The notes: generated from the sequence alone by a model not told the origin. A DNA stretch of 64,000 nt from Lachnospiraceae bacterium (GCA_014799465.1 JAAVHZ010000003.1:1-64000); one strand, 5' to 3'; counted from the stretch's first letter, positions 25,909-35,647 are shown. Numbers and translations are program-made.

Positions 25909-27180
25909 ATGAACATTTCAAAACGAATTAGTAAAATGTTTCTTTTGGTGGTAATTGCATTTTTAATGACATTTACATTAACAACTGCTGCCAAGGCAGC
26001 ACCAACAAAGGTAACAGGTCTGAAACAAACGGAACATAATATATATAGTATTAAATTGGAGTGGAATGCATTACTTGATAATGGTATAAGATATGAAGTA
26101 GCGCTAAGTACTGATAAAAAGAACTGGGTAGTAAAAGAAGACAGAGTCTATGGCAACACAAAAAATATATATAATTTAAATGCCGGAACTACATATTATG
26201 TAAAAGTACGTGGATACGTGGAAGAGTCATCAGTAAAACAATATGGTGAATACTCTAATGTTGTAGCCTGTGTAACTTCACCAAACTCAAAGCCGGGTAA
26301 CTTGAAGAAAACAGATTCCACAACAAATTCAATAACGCTTAACTGGTCAAAAGTTCCGGGAGCGAACTGCTATGTAGTGGAATATAGGAGGTCTAATGCT
26401 TCAAATGGTACAAAATATTCAAGGAAGGTTGTCACATCTACAAAAGTTACGTTATCAAAATTATCAAAAGACACTAAATATAATGTATATGTATATCCTG
26501 CAAGAAGGACAGGCAGTAAAGGGTATGTAGCTGAATCAAGAAGTTATAGTTATTATGCATATATAAGTAGTGTAGGTACGACACCTACACAGGTGAGCGG
26601 TGTACAAATTCCATATTATTATAATGGGTATGATTCTTCAGGAGCGATTAGAGTTGAATGTACACCTAAAGAATCTGCAGACGGTTACCAGTATGAGGTA
26701 TGGACAGCATATAAAATCAAAGATACGAAAGTCGCATCAACAACAGGAGGCAGTTATGGGTATCTAAAATCAACAGCTCTTAAGAAAAAGAATTTTTTCA
26801 AAGTAAGGGTTCGTGGTTATGCAGAAAATTCTAATGGTTCTAAAAAGTATGGTCAATGGTCTTCGTGGAAATATGTATGCCAGCAGCCAAGAATTGTTAA
26901 CATTTCCTGCACATCAAAAGGAATAAAGTATAGTTGGGATACGATACAGGGGGCATATAAATATGATTTGTATGTATCTTTAAAAAAGGACTCCGGTTAT
27001 AAGAAGGCTGCCACTGTTAAAAAAAGTAATTATACTTTAACAAAGTTTAATAAAAAGTCTTTAAAGAAAGGTCGGACATATTATGCATATGTGGTAGCAT
27101 ATAATAAAGTCGGCAAAAAGTTATATTGCGGCGAAGCAGGAAATGCAAACAGTTGTTGGTATACTACATATAATAGGTAA
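25909..27180 (+). CDS. Secreted fibronectin type III repeat protein B
   Basis: The 423-residue product is a tandem paralogue of the protein at 24163, with the same signal peptide layout (MNISKRISKMFLLVVIAFLM..., cleavage near AAKA|AP) and the same FN3-like modules. Differences cluster in the first 80 residues and around residues 195-215 (SYSYYAYISS and YYYNGYDSSGA), while the last 200 residues are almost unchanged. AGGAGG lies upstream of ATG. Its promoter region differs from that of gene A and carries 11-bp direct repeats. The pair may be expressed under different conditions. Confidence 0.8.
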   Translation: MNISKRISKMFLLVVIAFLMTFTLTTAAKAAPTKVTGLKQTEHNIYSIKLEWNALLDNGIRYEVALSTDKKNWVVKEDRVYGNTKNIYNLNAGTTYYVKVRGYVEESSVKQYGEYSNVVACVTSPNSKPGNLKKTDSTTNSITLNWSKVPGANCYVVEYRRSNASNGTKYSRKVVTSTKVTLSKLSKDTKYNVYVYPARRTGSKGYVAESRSYSYYAYISSVGTTPTQVSGVQIPYYYNGYDSSGAIRVECTPKESADGYQYEVWTAYKIKDTKVASTTGGSYGYLKSTALKKKNFFKVRVRGYAENSNGSKKYGQWSSWKYVCQQPRIVNISCTSKGIKYSWDTIQGAYKYDLYVSLKKDSGYKKAATVKKSNYTLTKFNKKSLKKGRTYYAYVVAYNKVGKKLYCGEAGNANSCWYTTYNR

Positions 27181-27191
27181 AAAAATTTACT

Positions 27192-27222
27192 AAAGAGAGT
27201 GTGGAGATGCACTCTCTTTTTT
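27192..27222 (+). terminator. Intrinsic terminator after FN3 gene B
   Basis: AAAGAGAGTG pairs with CACTCTCTTT, followed by T6. A 62-bp palindromic element begins immediately after the T-run and is followed by a second T6. Confidence 0.88.
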
Positions 27223-27284
27223 GGTACAGTTTAGCCATAATACATAGTCCGGCAAATTATGAATGGCATGGCTGAACTGTTACC
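27223..27284. mobile_element. MITE-like palindromic element, copy 1 (62 bp)
   Basis: The ends are inverted repeats, GGTACAGTTTAGCCAT at the left and ATGGCTGAACTGTTACC at the right. The element is flanked by TTTTTT on both sides, whereas the paralogous terminator at 25456-25461 has a single T6 followed by the same GTGCCATAT. This is an empty site next to an occupied one and implies a 6-bp target duplication. No coding capacity; it must be moved by a transposase elsewhere. Confidence 0.75.
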
Positions 27285-27290
27285 TTTTTT

Positions 27291-27361
27291 GTGCCATATT
27301 TTATTGATATGCTTTTACAAGGGCATCAGATATAGTTTTTAAACTTGTGATAAGGTCAGAA
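27291..27361 (+). repeat. Duplicated intergenic segment, copy 2
   Basis: This is the counterpart of 25462-25527 and forms the upstream region of pheA. It ends in ACTTGTGATAAGGTCAGAA. Confidence 0.7.
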
Positions 27362-27411
27362 GTATGATAAAATTTTTTATATAATATACAAAGGTATAAT
27401 GGAGGATAGAG

Positions 27412-28545
27412 ATGGCATTAGATTTGCAGTCTATAAGAGACGATATAGATGATATTGATAAAAAAATAGTAGAGCTGTTTGAAGAGCGTATGAAACTTTG
27501 CAGTGATGTGGCGGAATATAAAATTGAGAATGACAAAAAGGTATTAGATAGGGATAGGGAGATTGACAAAATAAATAAGGTTAAAGCACTAGCACATAAT
27601 TCATTTAACAGGCATGGAGTCGGAGAGTTATTTTCACAGATTATGTCCATAAGCAGAAAGATGCAGTATCAGATTCTTAGCAGACATGGGATAGGTGAAG
27701 AACCGGGATTTGAACAGATTGACGGGATAGACAAAGAGAATGTTACAGTTGTATATCAGGGCGTACCCGGGGCATATAGTAATAAGGCGATGCAAGACTA
27801 TTTTGGTAAGGATGTGCAAAATATAAACGTAAAAACGTTTAGAGATGCCATGGAATATATCAGGTTGGGGAAAGCAGATTATGCAGTGCTTCCAATAGAA
27901 AATTCCACTGCAGGAATAGTAAATGACACTTATGATTTGCTAATGGAGTACAATAATTATATTGTAGATCAGACTGAGGTTAAAGTGGAACATTCACTTT
28001 TAGGGTTGCCTGATGCACAAATATCAGATATCAGTGTAGTATATTCACATCCACAGGGTCTTATGCAGTGCAGCAGATACTTAGAGGAACATAAGGACTG
28101 GAAACGTATTGCACAGGCAAATACGGCAGGAAGTGCCAAAAAGGTAATTGAAGATGGAGATATATGTCAGGCTGCCATTGCCAGTGAAAGTGCTGCTTCC
28201 ATTTATGGTTTGAAAATACTTGACAGCAATATAAATGATAATGATAAGAATACAACCAGATTTGTAATAATAGGCAATAAAAAGGTATACCGAAAAGATG
28301 CCGGCAGGATATTTGTATGCTTTGAGCTGCCTCATGAAAGTGGAAGCCTTTTTAATATACTTTCAAATTTTATATATAATGGGTTGAATATGACGAAGAT
28401 TGAGTCGAGACCTATAGCAGACAAAAGCTGGGAATACCGATTTTATGTGGAGTTTGAAGGAAAGCTTGATGATGCTGCCGTAAATAATGCATTGAGAGGG
28501 ATAGCAGAGGAAGCAAATTTTATGAAAATAGTAGGTAATTATTAA
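27412..28545 (+). CDS. pheA: Bifunctional chorismate mutase / prephenate dehydratase
   Basis: The enzyme converts chorismate to prephenate and then to phenylpyruvate, the committed route to phenylalanine. The 377-residue product has an N-terminal AroQ-type chorismate mutase (residues 1-90, begins LDLQSIRDDIDDIDKKIVEL), a prephenate dehydratase domain (about 110-285, with VYQGVPGAYS and the NTTRF motif), and a C-terminal ACT domain (about 298-377, with ESRP) for feedback inhibition by phenylalanine. GGAGGA lies 5 nt before the ATG. The gene is followed by ppx with a 43-bp gap. Confidence 0.96.
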   Translation: MALDLQSIRDDIDDIDKKIVELFEERMKLCSDVAEYKIENDKKVLDRDREIDKINKVKALAHNSFNRHGVGELFSQIMSISRKMQYQILSRHGIGEEPGFEQIDGIDKENVTVVYQGVPGAYSNKAMQDYFGKDVQNINVKTFRDAMEYIRLGKADYAVLPIENSTAGIVNDTYDLLMEYNNYIVDQTEVKVEHSLLGLPDAQISDISVVYSHPQGLMQCSRYLEEHKDWKRIAQANTAGSAKKVIEDGDICQAAIASESAASIYGLKILDSNINDNDKNTTRFVIIGNKKVYRKDAGRIFVCFELPHESGSLFNILSNFIYNGLNMTKIESRPIADKSWEYRFYVEFEGKLDDAAVNNALRGIAEEANFMKIVGNY

Positions 28546-28588
28546 ATCGGGCAAGATACACGGTTAATCGGCAGAATGGAGGGATAAC

Positions 28589-30124
28589 ATGGCAGTAACT
28601 ACATTTGCAGCTATTGATGTGGGTTCATACGAACTTGAGATGAAAATATTTGAAATATCACAGAAGAATAAGATTGTAATGGTTGACCATATTCGTCATG
28701 TTATAGAACTTGGAAAGGATACCTACACGCATGGGAAGGTAAGTTTTGAAAATATTGATGAATTGTGCAATGTATTGAAAAAATTTACTGTGGTAATGGA
28801 TGAATATCAGGTGAAATCATATACTGCATATGCCACAAGTGCCATACGTGAGGCAGAAAACAAAGAGATAATACTTGACAGAATACATGTAAGCACTGGT
28901 ATTAATGTGAAAGTATTAAGCAATTCGGAGCAAAGATTCCTTTGCTATAAGGCATTATCATCAAGGGAGGAAGAGTTTGAGTCATTCATAAAAGAGAGTA
29001 CAGCAATAGTAGATGTGGGTGCAGGTAGTATCCAGATCTCTCTTTTTGATAAACATTCACTTGTTACAACCCAGAATATTAAACTGGGTTCATTAAGGAT
29101 AAGGGAGCTTTTATATAATATAAGTAATGGCAGACAGCATTTTGACAGACTTATAGAAGAGCTGATAAATAATGATATCCAGACATTTAAAAGAATGTTC
29201 TTAAAAGACAGACCAATAAAAAATATAATAGCCATTGGTGAATATGTGGTATATTTTGCAAGAAAAGGAACTGATAATAAACTGAAAAGCATGATGAGCA
29301 GAAAACAGTTTTTAGAAAGGTTCAGTACATTTAATGAAAAGTCACCGCAGCAGATATCTGATAAACTGGGAATAACCGAAGAGCAGGCGTCACTGCTTAT
29401 ACCATGTGCACAGGTATATAAAAAATTTATAGAGGAAACCGAAACAGAAAATATATGGATTCCGGGAGTTGATTTGTGTGATGGAATAGCAGCAGAATAT
29501 GCAATTATGACAAAAAAACTTGCATTTCGACATGATTTTCAGGAAGATATAGTGGGAGCTGCAAGAATTATTGCAAAAAGATATAAGGCAAATCTCAACC
29601 ATATCGCAATACTGGAGGCAAATGTTACAAACATATTTGATGCAATAAAAAAATACCACGGATTGGGTAAGAGGGAAAGGCTGCTTTTACAGATTTCCGC
29701 CATTTTGCACGATTGTGGAAAATATGTAAGCATGAGTTCTCCGGCAGAATGTTCTTATAATATTATAATGTCCACAGAGATAATAGGTTTGTCTCATATT
29801 GAGCGGGAAGTTGTGGCAAATGTGGTTAAATATAATACAATGGATTTACCGGGAAATGGCAGTGAGATTAGTATAAGTGATAAGAGTAAATATTTATTGA
29901 TAATAAAGCTGACAGCAATGTTGAGGGTGGCAAATGCAATGGACCGCAGCCACAAACAGAAATTTAAAGATTTTAAGACCACACTCAATGGAGGCAGGCT
30001 GATGCTTACAACATTTACAAATGAGGATATAACCTTAGAGAAAGGATTGGTTGAGGCAAAAGCAGAATTGTTCGAAGAAATATATGGAATAAAACCTGTT
30101 TTAAGGCAGAAAGTTCTTCATTAG
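28589..30124 (+). CDS. ppx: Ppx/GppA-family exopolyphosphatase
   Basis: The enzyme removes phosphate from polyphosphate ends and may also act on pppGpp. The 511-residue product shows the ASKHA phosphate-binding motifs AAIDVGSYELEMKIFE at the N-terminus and AIVDVGAGSIQISLF near residue 140, followed by a C-terminal HD-like domain (ILHDCGKYVSMSSP near residue 370). GGAGGG precedes the ATG. It lies 17 bp before ppk1, so synthesis and breakdown of polyphosphate are encoded together. Confidence 0.93.
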   Translation: MAVTTFAAIDVGSYELEMKIFEISQKNKIVMVDHIRHVIELGKDTYTHGKVSFENIDELCNVLKKFTVVMDEYQVKSYTAYATSAIREAENKEIILDRIHVSTGINVKVLSNSEQRFLCYKALSSREEEFESFIKESTAIVDVGAGSIQISLFDKHSLVTTQNIKLGSLRIRELLYNISNGRQHFDRLIEELINNDIQTFKRMFLKDRPIKNIIAIGEYVVYFARKGTDNKLKSMMSRKQFLERFSTFNEKSPQQISDKLGITEEQASLLIPCAQVYKKFIEETETENIWIPGVDLCDGIAAEYAIMTKKLAFRHDFQEDIVGAARIIAKRYKANLNHIAILEANVTNIFDAIKKYHGLGKRERLLLQISAILHDCGKYVSMSSPAECSYNIIMSTEIIGLSHIEREVVANVVKYNTMDLPGNGSEISISDKSKYLLIIKLTAMLRVANAMDRSHKQKFKDFKTTLNGGRLMLTTFTNEDITLEKGLVEAKAELFEEIYGIKPVLRQKVLH

Positions 30125-30141
30125 AAAGGAAGGGTACTTAT

Positions 30142-32280
30142 ATGGCAGATATGGTTAATTTTGAGGATACAAAATATTATACGAACAGGGAACTTAGCTG
30201 GATAGATTTTAACCACAGAATTCTCGGTGAGGCAAGGGATAAGACTAATAAGCTTTTTGAAAGGCTAAAGTTTTTAAGTATAACTGCATCTAATCTGGAT
30301 GAATTTTATATGGTGAGAGTGGCATCTCTAAAGGATATGGCTCATGCAGGCTATACAAAAACCGATATATCGGGAATGAAGCCGCAGGAACAGTTGAAAG
30401 CCATAAATGAAAAAGTACATTCATTTGTAAATCTGCAGTATTCAACTTATAACAGGTCGCTTATTCCGCTTTTACATCAAAATGGACTTAAAATGTTGGG
30501 AAGTTTTGATGAAATGAATGAGGAACAGAAAGAGTATGCCGACCGCTATTTTAAGGAAGAGGTATATCCTGTACTTACTCCTATGGCAGTAGATTCATCA
30601 AGGCCTTTTCCACTTATCAGAAATAAAACACTTAATATAGCAGCACTGATGAACGAGAAAAATTCTAAAGATGAAGAGCTGGAATTTGCTACGGTTCAGG
30701 TACCATCTGTTCTTCCAAGGTTTGTAAAACTTCCGTCAGACGGGAAAACTACAAGTATCATACTTCTTGAAACGATTATACAGAATAATATAGATAAGCT
30801 CTTTTTAAATTATAATGTAATATGTTCATATCCATACAGGATTATGAGAAATGCAGATTTCTCCATAGAAGAGGAAGAGGCAGCGGATTTGCTTAAGGAG
30901 ATAAAAAAGCAGCTTAAGAAGAGGCAGTGGGGAGAAGTAATAAGGCTTGAGACTGATGAAAAGATTGATAAACGGCTTTTAAAAATACTGAAAAAAGAAC
31001 TTCATATAAAAGAAGAGGACATATTTAGGATAAATGGTCCGTTAGACTTAACTTTTCTGATGAAATTATATGGCATAGATGGGTTTTCAAAATTCAAAGA
31101 TAAAAAATATGTTCCACAGCCTGTACCCGGCATAAACAGTGAAGAAGACATATTTACACAGATAAGCAGGGGGGATATTTTGCTCCATCATCCATATATG
31201 ACTTTTGACCCGGTAGTCCAGTTTATACGTCAGGCATCAAGGGATGAAAACGTGCTTGCCATAAAGCAGACATTGTACAGAGTCAGCGGCAATTCTCCGA
31301 TAATAGCTTCATTGGCAGAAGCGGCAGAGAATGGAAAACAGGTTACGGTTCTTGTGGAGCTGAAAGCAAGATTTGATGAAGAAAACAATATTATATGGGC
31401 ACAGAAGCTTGAAAAGGCAGGGTGTCACGTAATATATGGTCTTTTGGGATTAAAGACCCACAGCAAGATAACGCTTGTGGTAAGAAGGGAAGAAGACGGA
31501 ATAAAGCGATATGTGCATCTGGGCACCGGAAATTATAATGATGCTACTGCAAAACTTTATACTGATATGGGAATGTTTACCTGCAATACGCAGATAGGAG
31601 AGGATGCCACTGCGGTTTTTAATATGATATCAGGATATTCGGAGCCTCGTTCGTGGAATAAGTTAAGCCTTGCACCACATTGGCTAAGGGATAAGTTCAT
31701 GTATCTTATAAGGCGTGAAATAAAGTTTGCAAAGGAAGGAAAGGATGCATTTATTACAGCTAAAATGAATTCTTTATGTGACAGGAAAATTATTGCGGCA
31801 CTGTATGAGGCATCAGCAGCAGGTGTAAAGATAAATCTTATAATAAGAGGAATATGCTGCTTAAAAACGGGAATACCGGGCGTAAGTGATAATATTACGG
31901 TCAGGTCAATAGTAGGTATGTTCCTTGAGCACAGCAGAATATTTTATTTCCATAACGACGGAAATGAAGAGGTATATATGGGTAGTGCAGACTGGATGCC
32001 GAGAAACCTTGATAAGAGGGTGGAGATACTGTTCCCGGTGGAGGATGAAAACCTTAAAAATGAGGTAATCCATATCCTTCAGGTTCAGTTGGAAGATAAC
32101 ATGAAAGCACAGATGATGAATGAAAAGGGCGAGTATATTAAGATTGACAGGCGGGGAAGGAAAAAACTCTGTGCACAGGAATATTTCTGTCAGGAAGCAG
32201 AAGAAAGAACTAAAAATAAGGAATCAGGCAGAAGAAGCAAGGTGTTTATTCCTATGGAGAATACGAAAGATGGGGATTAG
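30142..32280 (+). CDS. ppk1: Polyphosphate kinase 1
   Basis: The enzyme polymerises the gamma-phosphate of ATP into polyphosphate. The 712-residue product has the full PPK1 layout: an N-domain (YTNRELSWIDFNHRIL), a head domain, and two PLD-like catalytic domains with histidines in LKTHSKITLV and RYVHLGTGNYND. Its length is typical. AAAGGAAGG precedes the ATG. It forms an operon with ppx upstream and overlaps the YdcF-like gene by 11 bp downstream. The last 40 residues are charged and variable. Confidence 0.96.
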   Translation: MADMVNFEDTKYYTNRELSWIDFNHRILGEARDKTNKLFERLKFLSITASNLDEFYMVRVASLKDMAHAGYTKTDISGMKPQEQLKAINEKVHSFVNLQYSTYNRSLIPLLHQNGLKMLGSFDEMNEEQKEYADRYFKEEVYPVLTPMAVDSSRPFPLIRNKTLNIAALMNEKNSKDEELEFATVQVPSVLPRFVKLPSDGKTTSIILLETIIQNNIDKLFLNYNVICSYPYRIMRNADFSIEEEEAADLLKEIKKQLKKRQWGEVIRLETDEKIDKRLLKILKKELHIKEEDIFRINGPLDLTFLMKLYGIDGFSKFKDKKYVPQPVPGINSEEDIFTQISRGDILLHHPYMTFDPVVQFIRQASRDENVLAIKQTLYRVSGNSPIIASLAEAAENGKQVTVLVELKARFDEENNIIWAQKLEKAGCHVIYGLLGLKTHSKITLVVRREEDGIKRYVHLGTGNYNDATAKLYTDMGMFTCNTQIGEDATAVFNMISGYSEPRSWNKLSLAPHWLRDKFMYLIRREIKFAKEGKDAFITAKMNSLCDRKIIAALYEASAAGVKINLIIRGICCLKTGIPGVSDNITVRSIVGMFLEHSRIFYFHNDGNEEVYMGSADWMPRNLDKRVEILFPVEDENLKNEVIHILQVQLEDNMKAQMMNEKGEYIKIDRRGRKKLCAQEYFCQEAEERTKNKESGRRSKVFIPMENTKDGD

Positions 32281-33040
32281 TCAGATTATGTGTATTATAT
32301 TTGGAATATTATCATTAATATGTATGGCATATTACATTATTGCAGCATCATACGCAGGGGCCGGTTCTTCTTTTCTTACTTTCTGGCTTGCGGCATTTGT
32401 GGGATTTTTATTATTAGCAGTGTTTTTTTATATTTCAGGCAAAAGAGACTGGATGGAACATATACCTAAAGTGGTAAAAGCTGCCACAGTTGTTATTGTG
32501 GGGGCAGGACTGCTATTATTTGCCGTACTTGAAGGTATGATTATAAGCAAAATAAATGCAGTACCGGAAAAAGATGTTGATTATCTGGTGGTACTGGGTG
32601 CCCAGGTCAGAGGAACAAGGGTTACAAAATCTCTTGCACGAAGGCTTGATGCTGCTTTTAAATATGCATCAGAACATGAGGATGTTATTGTAATCGTATC
32701 AGGAGGTAAAGGAATAGGCGAAGATATATCGGAAGCCGAAGCTATGAAAAAATATCTTATGGATGCAGGTCTGTCCGGTGAACGGATTATTATGGAGGAT
32801 AAATCCACTACTACTAAGGAGAATCTTGTATTCAGCATGGAAAAAATGGATAAGCCGGATGCATCAGTGGCAGTGGTAACTAATAATTTTCATGTTTACA
32901 GGGCCGTAAAACTGGCAGAAAAGTTAAATTATAAAGATGTGCAGGGATTGGCAGGCAAGCCGGATAAAATTTTGTTTATTAACTATATGGTGAGAGAGGC
33001 ATTTGCACTGTTTAAAGAATATCTGGTGGGTAATATCTGA
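32270..33040 (+). CDS. YdcF/SanA-like (DUF218) membrane protein
   Basis: From ATG 32270 the product has 256 residues. It has about three hydrophobic segments in the first 100 residues, then a DUF218 domain beginning DYLVVLGAQVRGTRVTKSLA, with VSGGKGIGEDISEAEAM and a late NNFHVYRA motif. Related proteins (YdcF, SanA, ElyC) affect envelope maintenance. The frame continues upstream inside ppk1, but ATG 32270 has GGAGA upstream and begins the first membrane helix. It overlaps the ppk1 stop, so it is translationally coupled to it. A hairpin terminator follows at 33101. Confidence 0.85.
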   Translation: MGISQIMCIIFGILSLICMAYYIIAASYAGAGSSFLTFWLAAFVGFLLLAVFFYISGKRDWMEHIPKVVKAATVVIVGAGLLLFAVLEGMIISKINAVPEKDVDYLVVLGAQVRGTRVTKSLARRLDAAFKYASEHEDVIVIVSGGKGIGEDISEAEAMKKYLMDAGLSGERIIMEDKSTTTKENLVFSMEKMDKPDASVAVVTNNFHVYRAVKLAEKLNYKDVQGLAGKPDKILFINYMVREAFALFKEYLVGNI

Positions 33041-33100
33041 TATATGGATAGTGGCTAAATGAATAATAACATAGACAAATCATAACACTTCATTTATAAA

Positions 33101-33138
33101 AACAACGGATTTTGGATAATTCTATACCGTTGTTTTTT
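33101..33138 (+). terminator. Intrinsic terminator after the ppx-ppk1 operon
   Basis: AACAACGG pairs with CCGTTGTT, followed by a run of T. It closes the ppx-ppk1-ydcF-like unit. Confidence 0.8.
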
Positions 33139-33246
33139 AAATATGCAGATAAATTCCCAAGATGTTCATTATTGATTCACAAAATTTACAAAAATAATAA
33201 GTACTATATATTTATACCAATAAAATGAATGGAGTGAAATTGAACA

Positions 33247-35250
33247 ATGAGAATGAATAAATGTATCAGATTGATTGCAGTAACAGTAATAACAACTATG
33301 ATGGTATCAGGCTGTGGTTTGTCAGAAAGCAATAATAAAGATGATTCGGTAAAAAGCGACAGCGATAATAATCATGTGTCAATTAGGGGGAACGGAAGTA
33401 TATATTTAAACGAAGACAGCGTAAGTGTGGAAGGCGTTGGTATTGATGTTGATGGAACAACCATTACCATATTAAGTGGAGGAGAGTATACATTTAAAGG
33501 TTCGTTAAAGTCCGGACAGGTAGTAGTGGATGCAGATTCTGACGTTACATTAATATTAAATGGAATGAGTATTACAAATGAAAAAGAAGATACATTGTAC
33601 ATAAAAAATGGAGATGTAACTGTTAAACTTATGGAGAATACAGAGAACACCATAACAAGTGGCAGTGAAAAGACAACAGAGAAAGATTCAGAAGATTCAG
33701 AAGCTTCAAAAGATTCAGAAGATTCAGAAGGTGCAGCTATATTTGCAAAAGATGATTTGTATATAAATGGTACAGGAAAACTTAATGTGAATGGACATAT
33801 AAATAACGGAATACAGTCAAAAGATAAGATGTATATTGAGGGTGGAGAAATTAATGTGGTAAGTTTAAATGATGGAATAAAAGGTAAGGAAGGAGTCTAT
33901 GCGTCAGGTGGAAATATAAGCATTACATCAGGCGGTGATGGTATACAGTCAAATGCGGATATGGATATATCAGGAGGAAATATTAATATAACTGCCGGTG
34001 GGGGAGCCAAAGAGTTAAATATTTCTGAGCAGAAGGAAAAGCCGGAGATGGGGGAGATGCCTGAAAATGGAGAAACGCAGGAGAATGGAGAAAGACCGGA
34101 GATGAGAGAGATGCCTGAAAATGGAGAGACGCCGGAGAATGGAGAAAGACCAGAGATGGGAGAAATGCCTGAAAATGGGGAAAAACCGGAAATGGGAGAG
34201 ATGCCTGAAAATGGGGAAAAGCCGGAGATGGGAGAAATGCCTGAAAATGGGGAAAAACCGGAGATGAGAGAGTTTCCTAAAGATGGTGAAGGATGGAAAC
34301 AGGGTGCAGATAATGATACTAATGACACTGATGATGTCAGCACTAAAGGTATAAAGGCCGACGGAAGCATTTCTATATCTGACGGGTCATTTACAATAGA
34401 CAGCCTTGATGATTCAATACACAGTAACAAAAAAATTGAAATATCCGGCGGAGAATTTCTTGTAAACACCGATGATGACGGAATACATGCAGATGAAGAA
34501 TTAAGTATAAAATCAGGATATATAAAAATAGAAAAATGTAATGAAGGGCTTGAGGCGGTAAAAATAGATGTAGATGGAGGGGAAATTAATATTAAATCAT
34601 CAGATGACGGAATAAATGCCAATGGTGGAAATAATAATTTTGGAGGTAAGTTTAAAAAAGATTTCGGGGAAAATGAAAGCAGTAATTCTGATAAATCAAA
34701 CTCTGATAAATTAGATTCTGATAAATCAGAGGAAGAAACACCTGTTATTACAATAAATGAAGGAGTAATATATATAGATGCCGAAGGTGATGGAATAGAT
34801 TCAAACGGAAGCATTTATATAAAAGGTGGTGACATTATAGTAAACGGTTCATCAAATGGAGGTAATTCGGCTATTGATTATGGCTCTGAAAACGGTGGAG
34901 GATGTACAGTATCAGGAGGAAAGATTATTGCAACCGGATATTCGGATATGGCAGAGTCTTTTGATTCGGCAGGTTCAGAACAATGTTCAATATTATATAT
35001 ATTTGAAACAGAATTGCCGGTGGGAACGGAGATAATGATTACGGATGAAAATGACAAAAATGTAATGTCTTATACTACAGTAAAAAAATGTGATTCAGTA
35101 ATATTTAGCAGCTCAGAATTAGAAATTAATAAGACATATACAGTAACAGCAGGAGAACAAAGTGGTACAATAGCTATTACAGAAAATGCTGTGTCGAATA
35201 AAACAGCCGGCGGCAGGAGAATGGGGAAGAGGACATTACCTTTTGCATAA
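33247..35250 (+). CDS. Cthe_2159-like carbohydrate-binding lipoprotein
   Basis: The 667-residue product is a lipoprotein, with lipobox VSGC (Cys near residue 23). The body repeats the pattern GGxxxxxxxDDGIxxxx (SGGDGIQSNADMDISGG, NTDDDGIHADEELSIKSG, SSDDGINANGG), the right-handed beta-helix signature of Cthe_2159-type proteins (DUF4353) that bind acidic polysaccharides such as polygalacturonate. Two low-complexity inserts interrupt it: Pro/Glu/Met/Gly repeats at about residues 264-348 and a Ser/Asp/Lys-rich stretch near 476-498. Binding of pectin-like glycans is inferred from family. It ends 15 bp inside the convergent HTH gene. Confidence 0.8.
   Translation: MRMNKCIRLIAVTVITTMMVSGCGLSESNNKDDSVKSDSDNNHVSIRGNGSIYLNEDSVSVEGVGIDVDGTTITILSGGEYTFKGSLKSGQVVVDADSDVTLILNGMSITNEKEDTLYIKNGDVTVKLMENTENTITSGSEKTTEKDSEDSEASKDSEDSEGAAIFAKDDLYINGTGKLNVNGHINNGIQSKDKMYIEGGEINVVSLNDGIKGKEGVYASGGNISITSGGDGIQSNADMDISGGNINITAGGGAKELNISEQKEKPEMGEMPENGETQENGERPEMREMPENGETPENGERPEMGEMPENGEKPEMGEMPENGEKPEMGEMPENGEKPEMREFPKDGEGWKQGADNDTNDTDDVSTKGIKADGSISISDGSFTIDSLDDSIHSNKKIEISGGEFLVNTDDDGIHADEELSIKSGYIKIEKCNEGLEAVKIDVDGGEINIKSSDDGINANGGNNNFGGKFKKDFGENESSNSDKSNSDKLDSDKSEEETPVITINEGVIYIDAEGDGIDSNGSIYIKGGDIIVNGSSNGGNSAIDYGSENGGGCTVSGGKIIATGYSDMAESFDSAGSEQCSILYIFETELPVGTEIMITDENDKNVMSYTTVKKCDSVIFSSSELEINKTYTVTAGEQSGTIAITENAVSNKTAGGRRMGKRTLPFA
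34036..34290 (+). repeat. In-frame minisatellite in the Cthe_2159-like gene
   Basis: Units of 36 bp encode variants of KPEMGEMPENGE, with some units shortened or substituted (PENGERPEMREM). Because the unit is a multiple of 3, gain or loss of copies changes the length of a flexible linker without shifting frame. Confidence 0.85.
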
Positions 35251-35565
35251 TCCCCTTAAATATGTTTCTAAAAGCTCCTTATCCTTAGATGATAAAGACC
35301 TGTATGAATTTATTATATCTTCTTCAGTATCAGATAATGCCTGAGATTTTATAGGGTTTTTCTGAAATGAAAAAAATTCTGTTAAACTGATATTAAGACC
35401 GTCGCATATCTTTTTGAGGGTAGGGAGAGTAGGACATGTTTTCCGGATAAAAATATTATTAAGACTGGAGTATGGTAAACCGGATTCCTTGGCAAGCTTA
35501 TATACACTCCAATGCTTAAAATCCAAAAAATAATTGATTCTGTTAAGAATATCATCTTCTATCAA
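35236..35565 (-). CDS. HTH (XRE/Cro-CI) transcriptional regulator
   Basis: The 109-residue product has an N-terminal helix-turn-helix (WSVYKLAKESGLPYSSLNNI, then LPTLKKICDGLNISLTEFF), followed by a C-terminal helical tail (DIINSYRSLSSKDKELLETYL). The only plausible start is TTG at 35565; no strong ribosome binding site is visible. Its 3' end overlaps the convergent lipoprotein gene by 15 bp. Targets are unknown. Confidence 0.8.
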   Translation of the reverse strand: MIEDDILNRINYFLDFKHWSVYKLAKESGLPYSSLNNIFIRKTCPTLPTLKKICDGLNISLTEFFSFQKNPIKSQALSDTEEDIINSYRSLSSKDKELLETYLRGLCKR

Positions 35566-35647
35566 ACTGTATCACTCACTTTCATATGTTTCTAATTATT
35601 ATAATTCAGAAAGGAAATAATATGCAGATGAAAAAGTGAAAAATAAT

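Noticed and set aside
33897..34814. Long open frame (305 codons) on the minus strand
   Set aside because: It lies wholly inside the Cthe_2159-like gene, and its Ser/Pro-rich sequence is the mirror of repeated GA-rich codons. No ribosome binding site.
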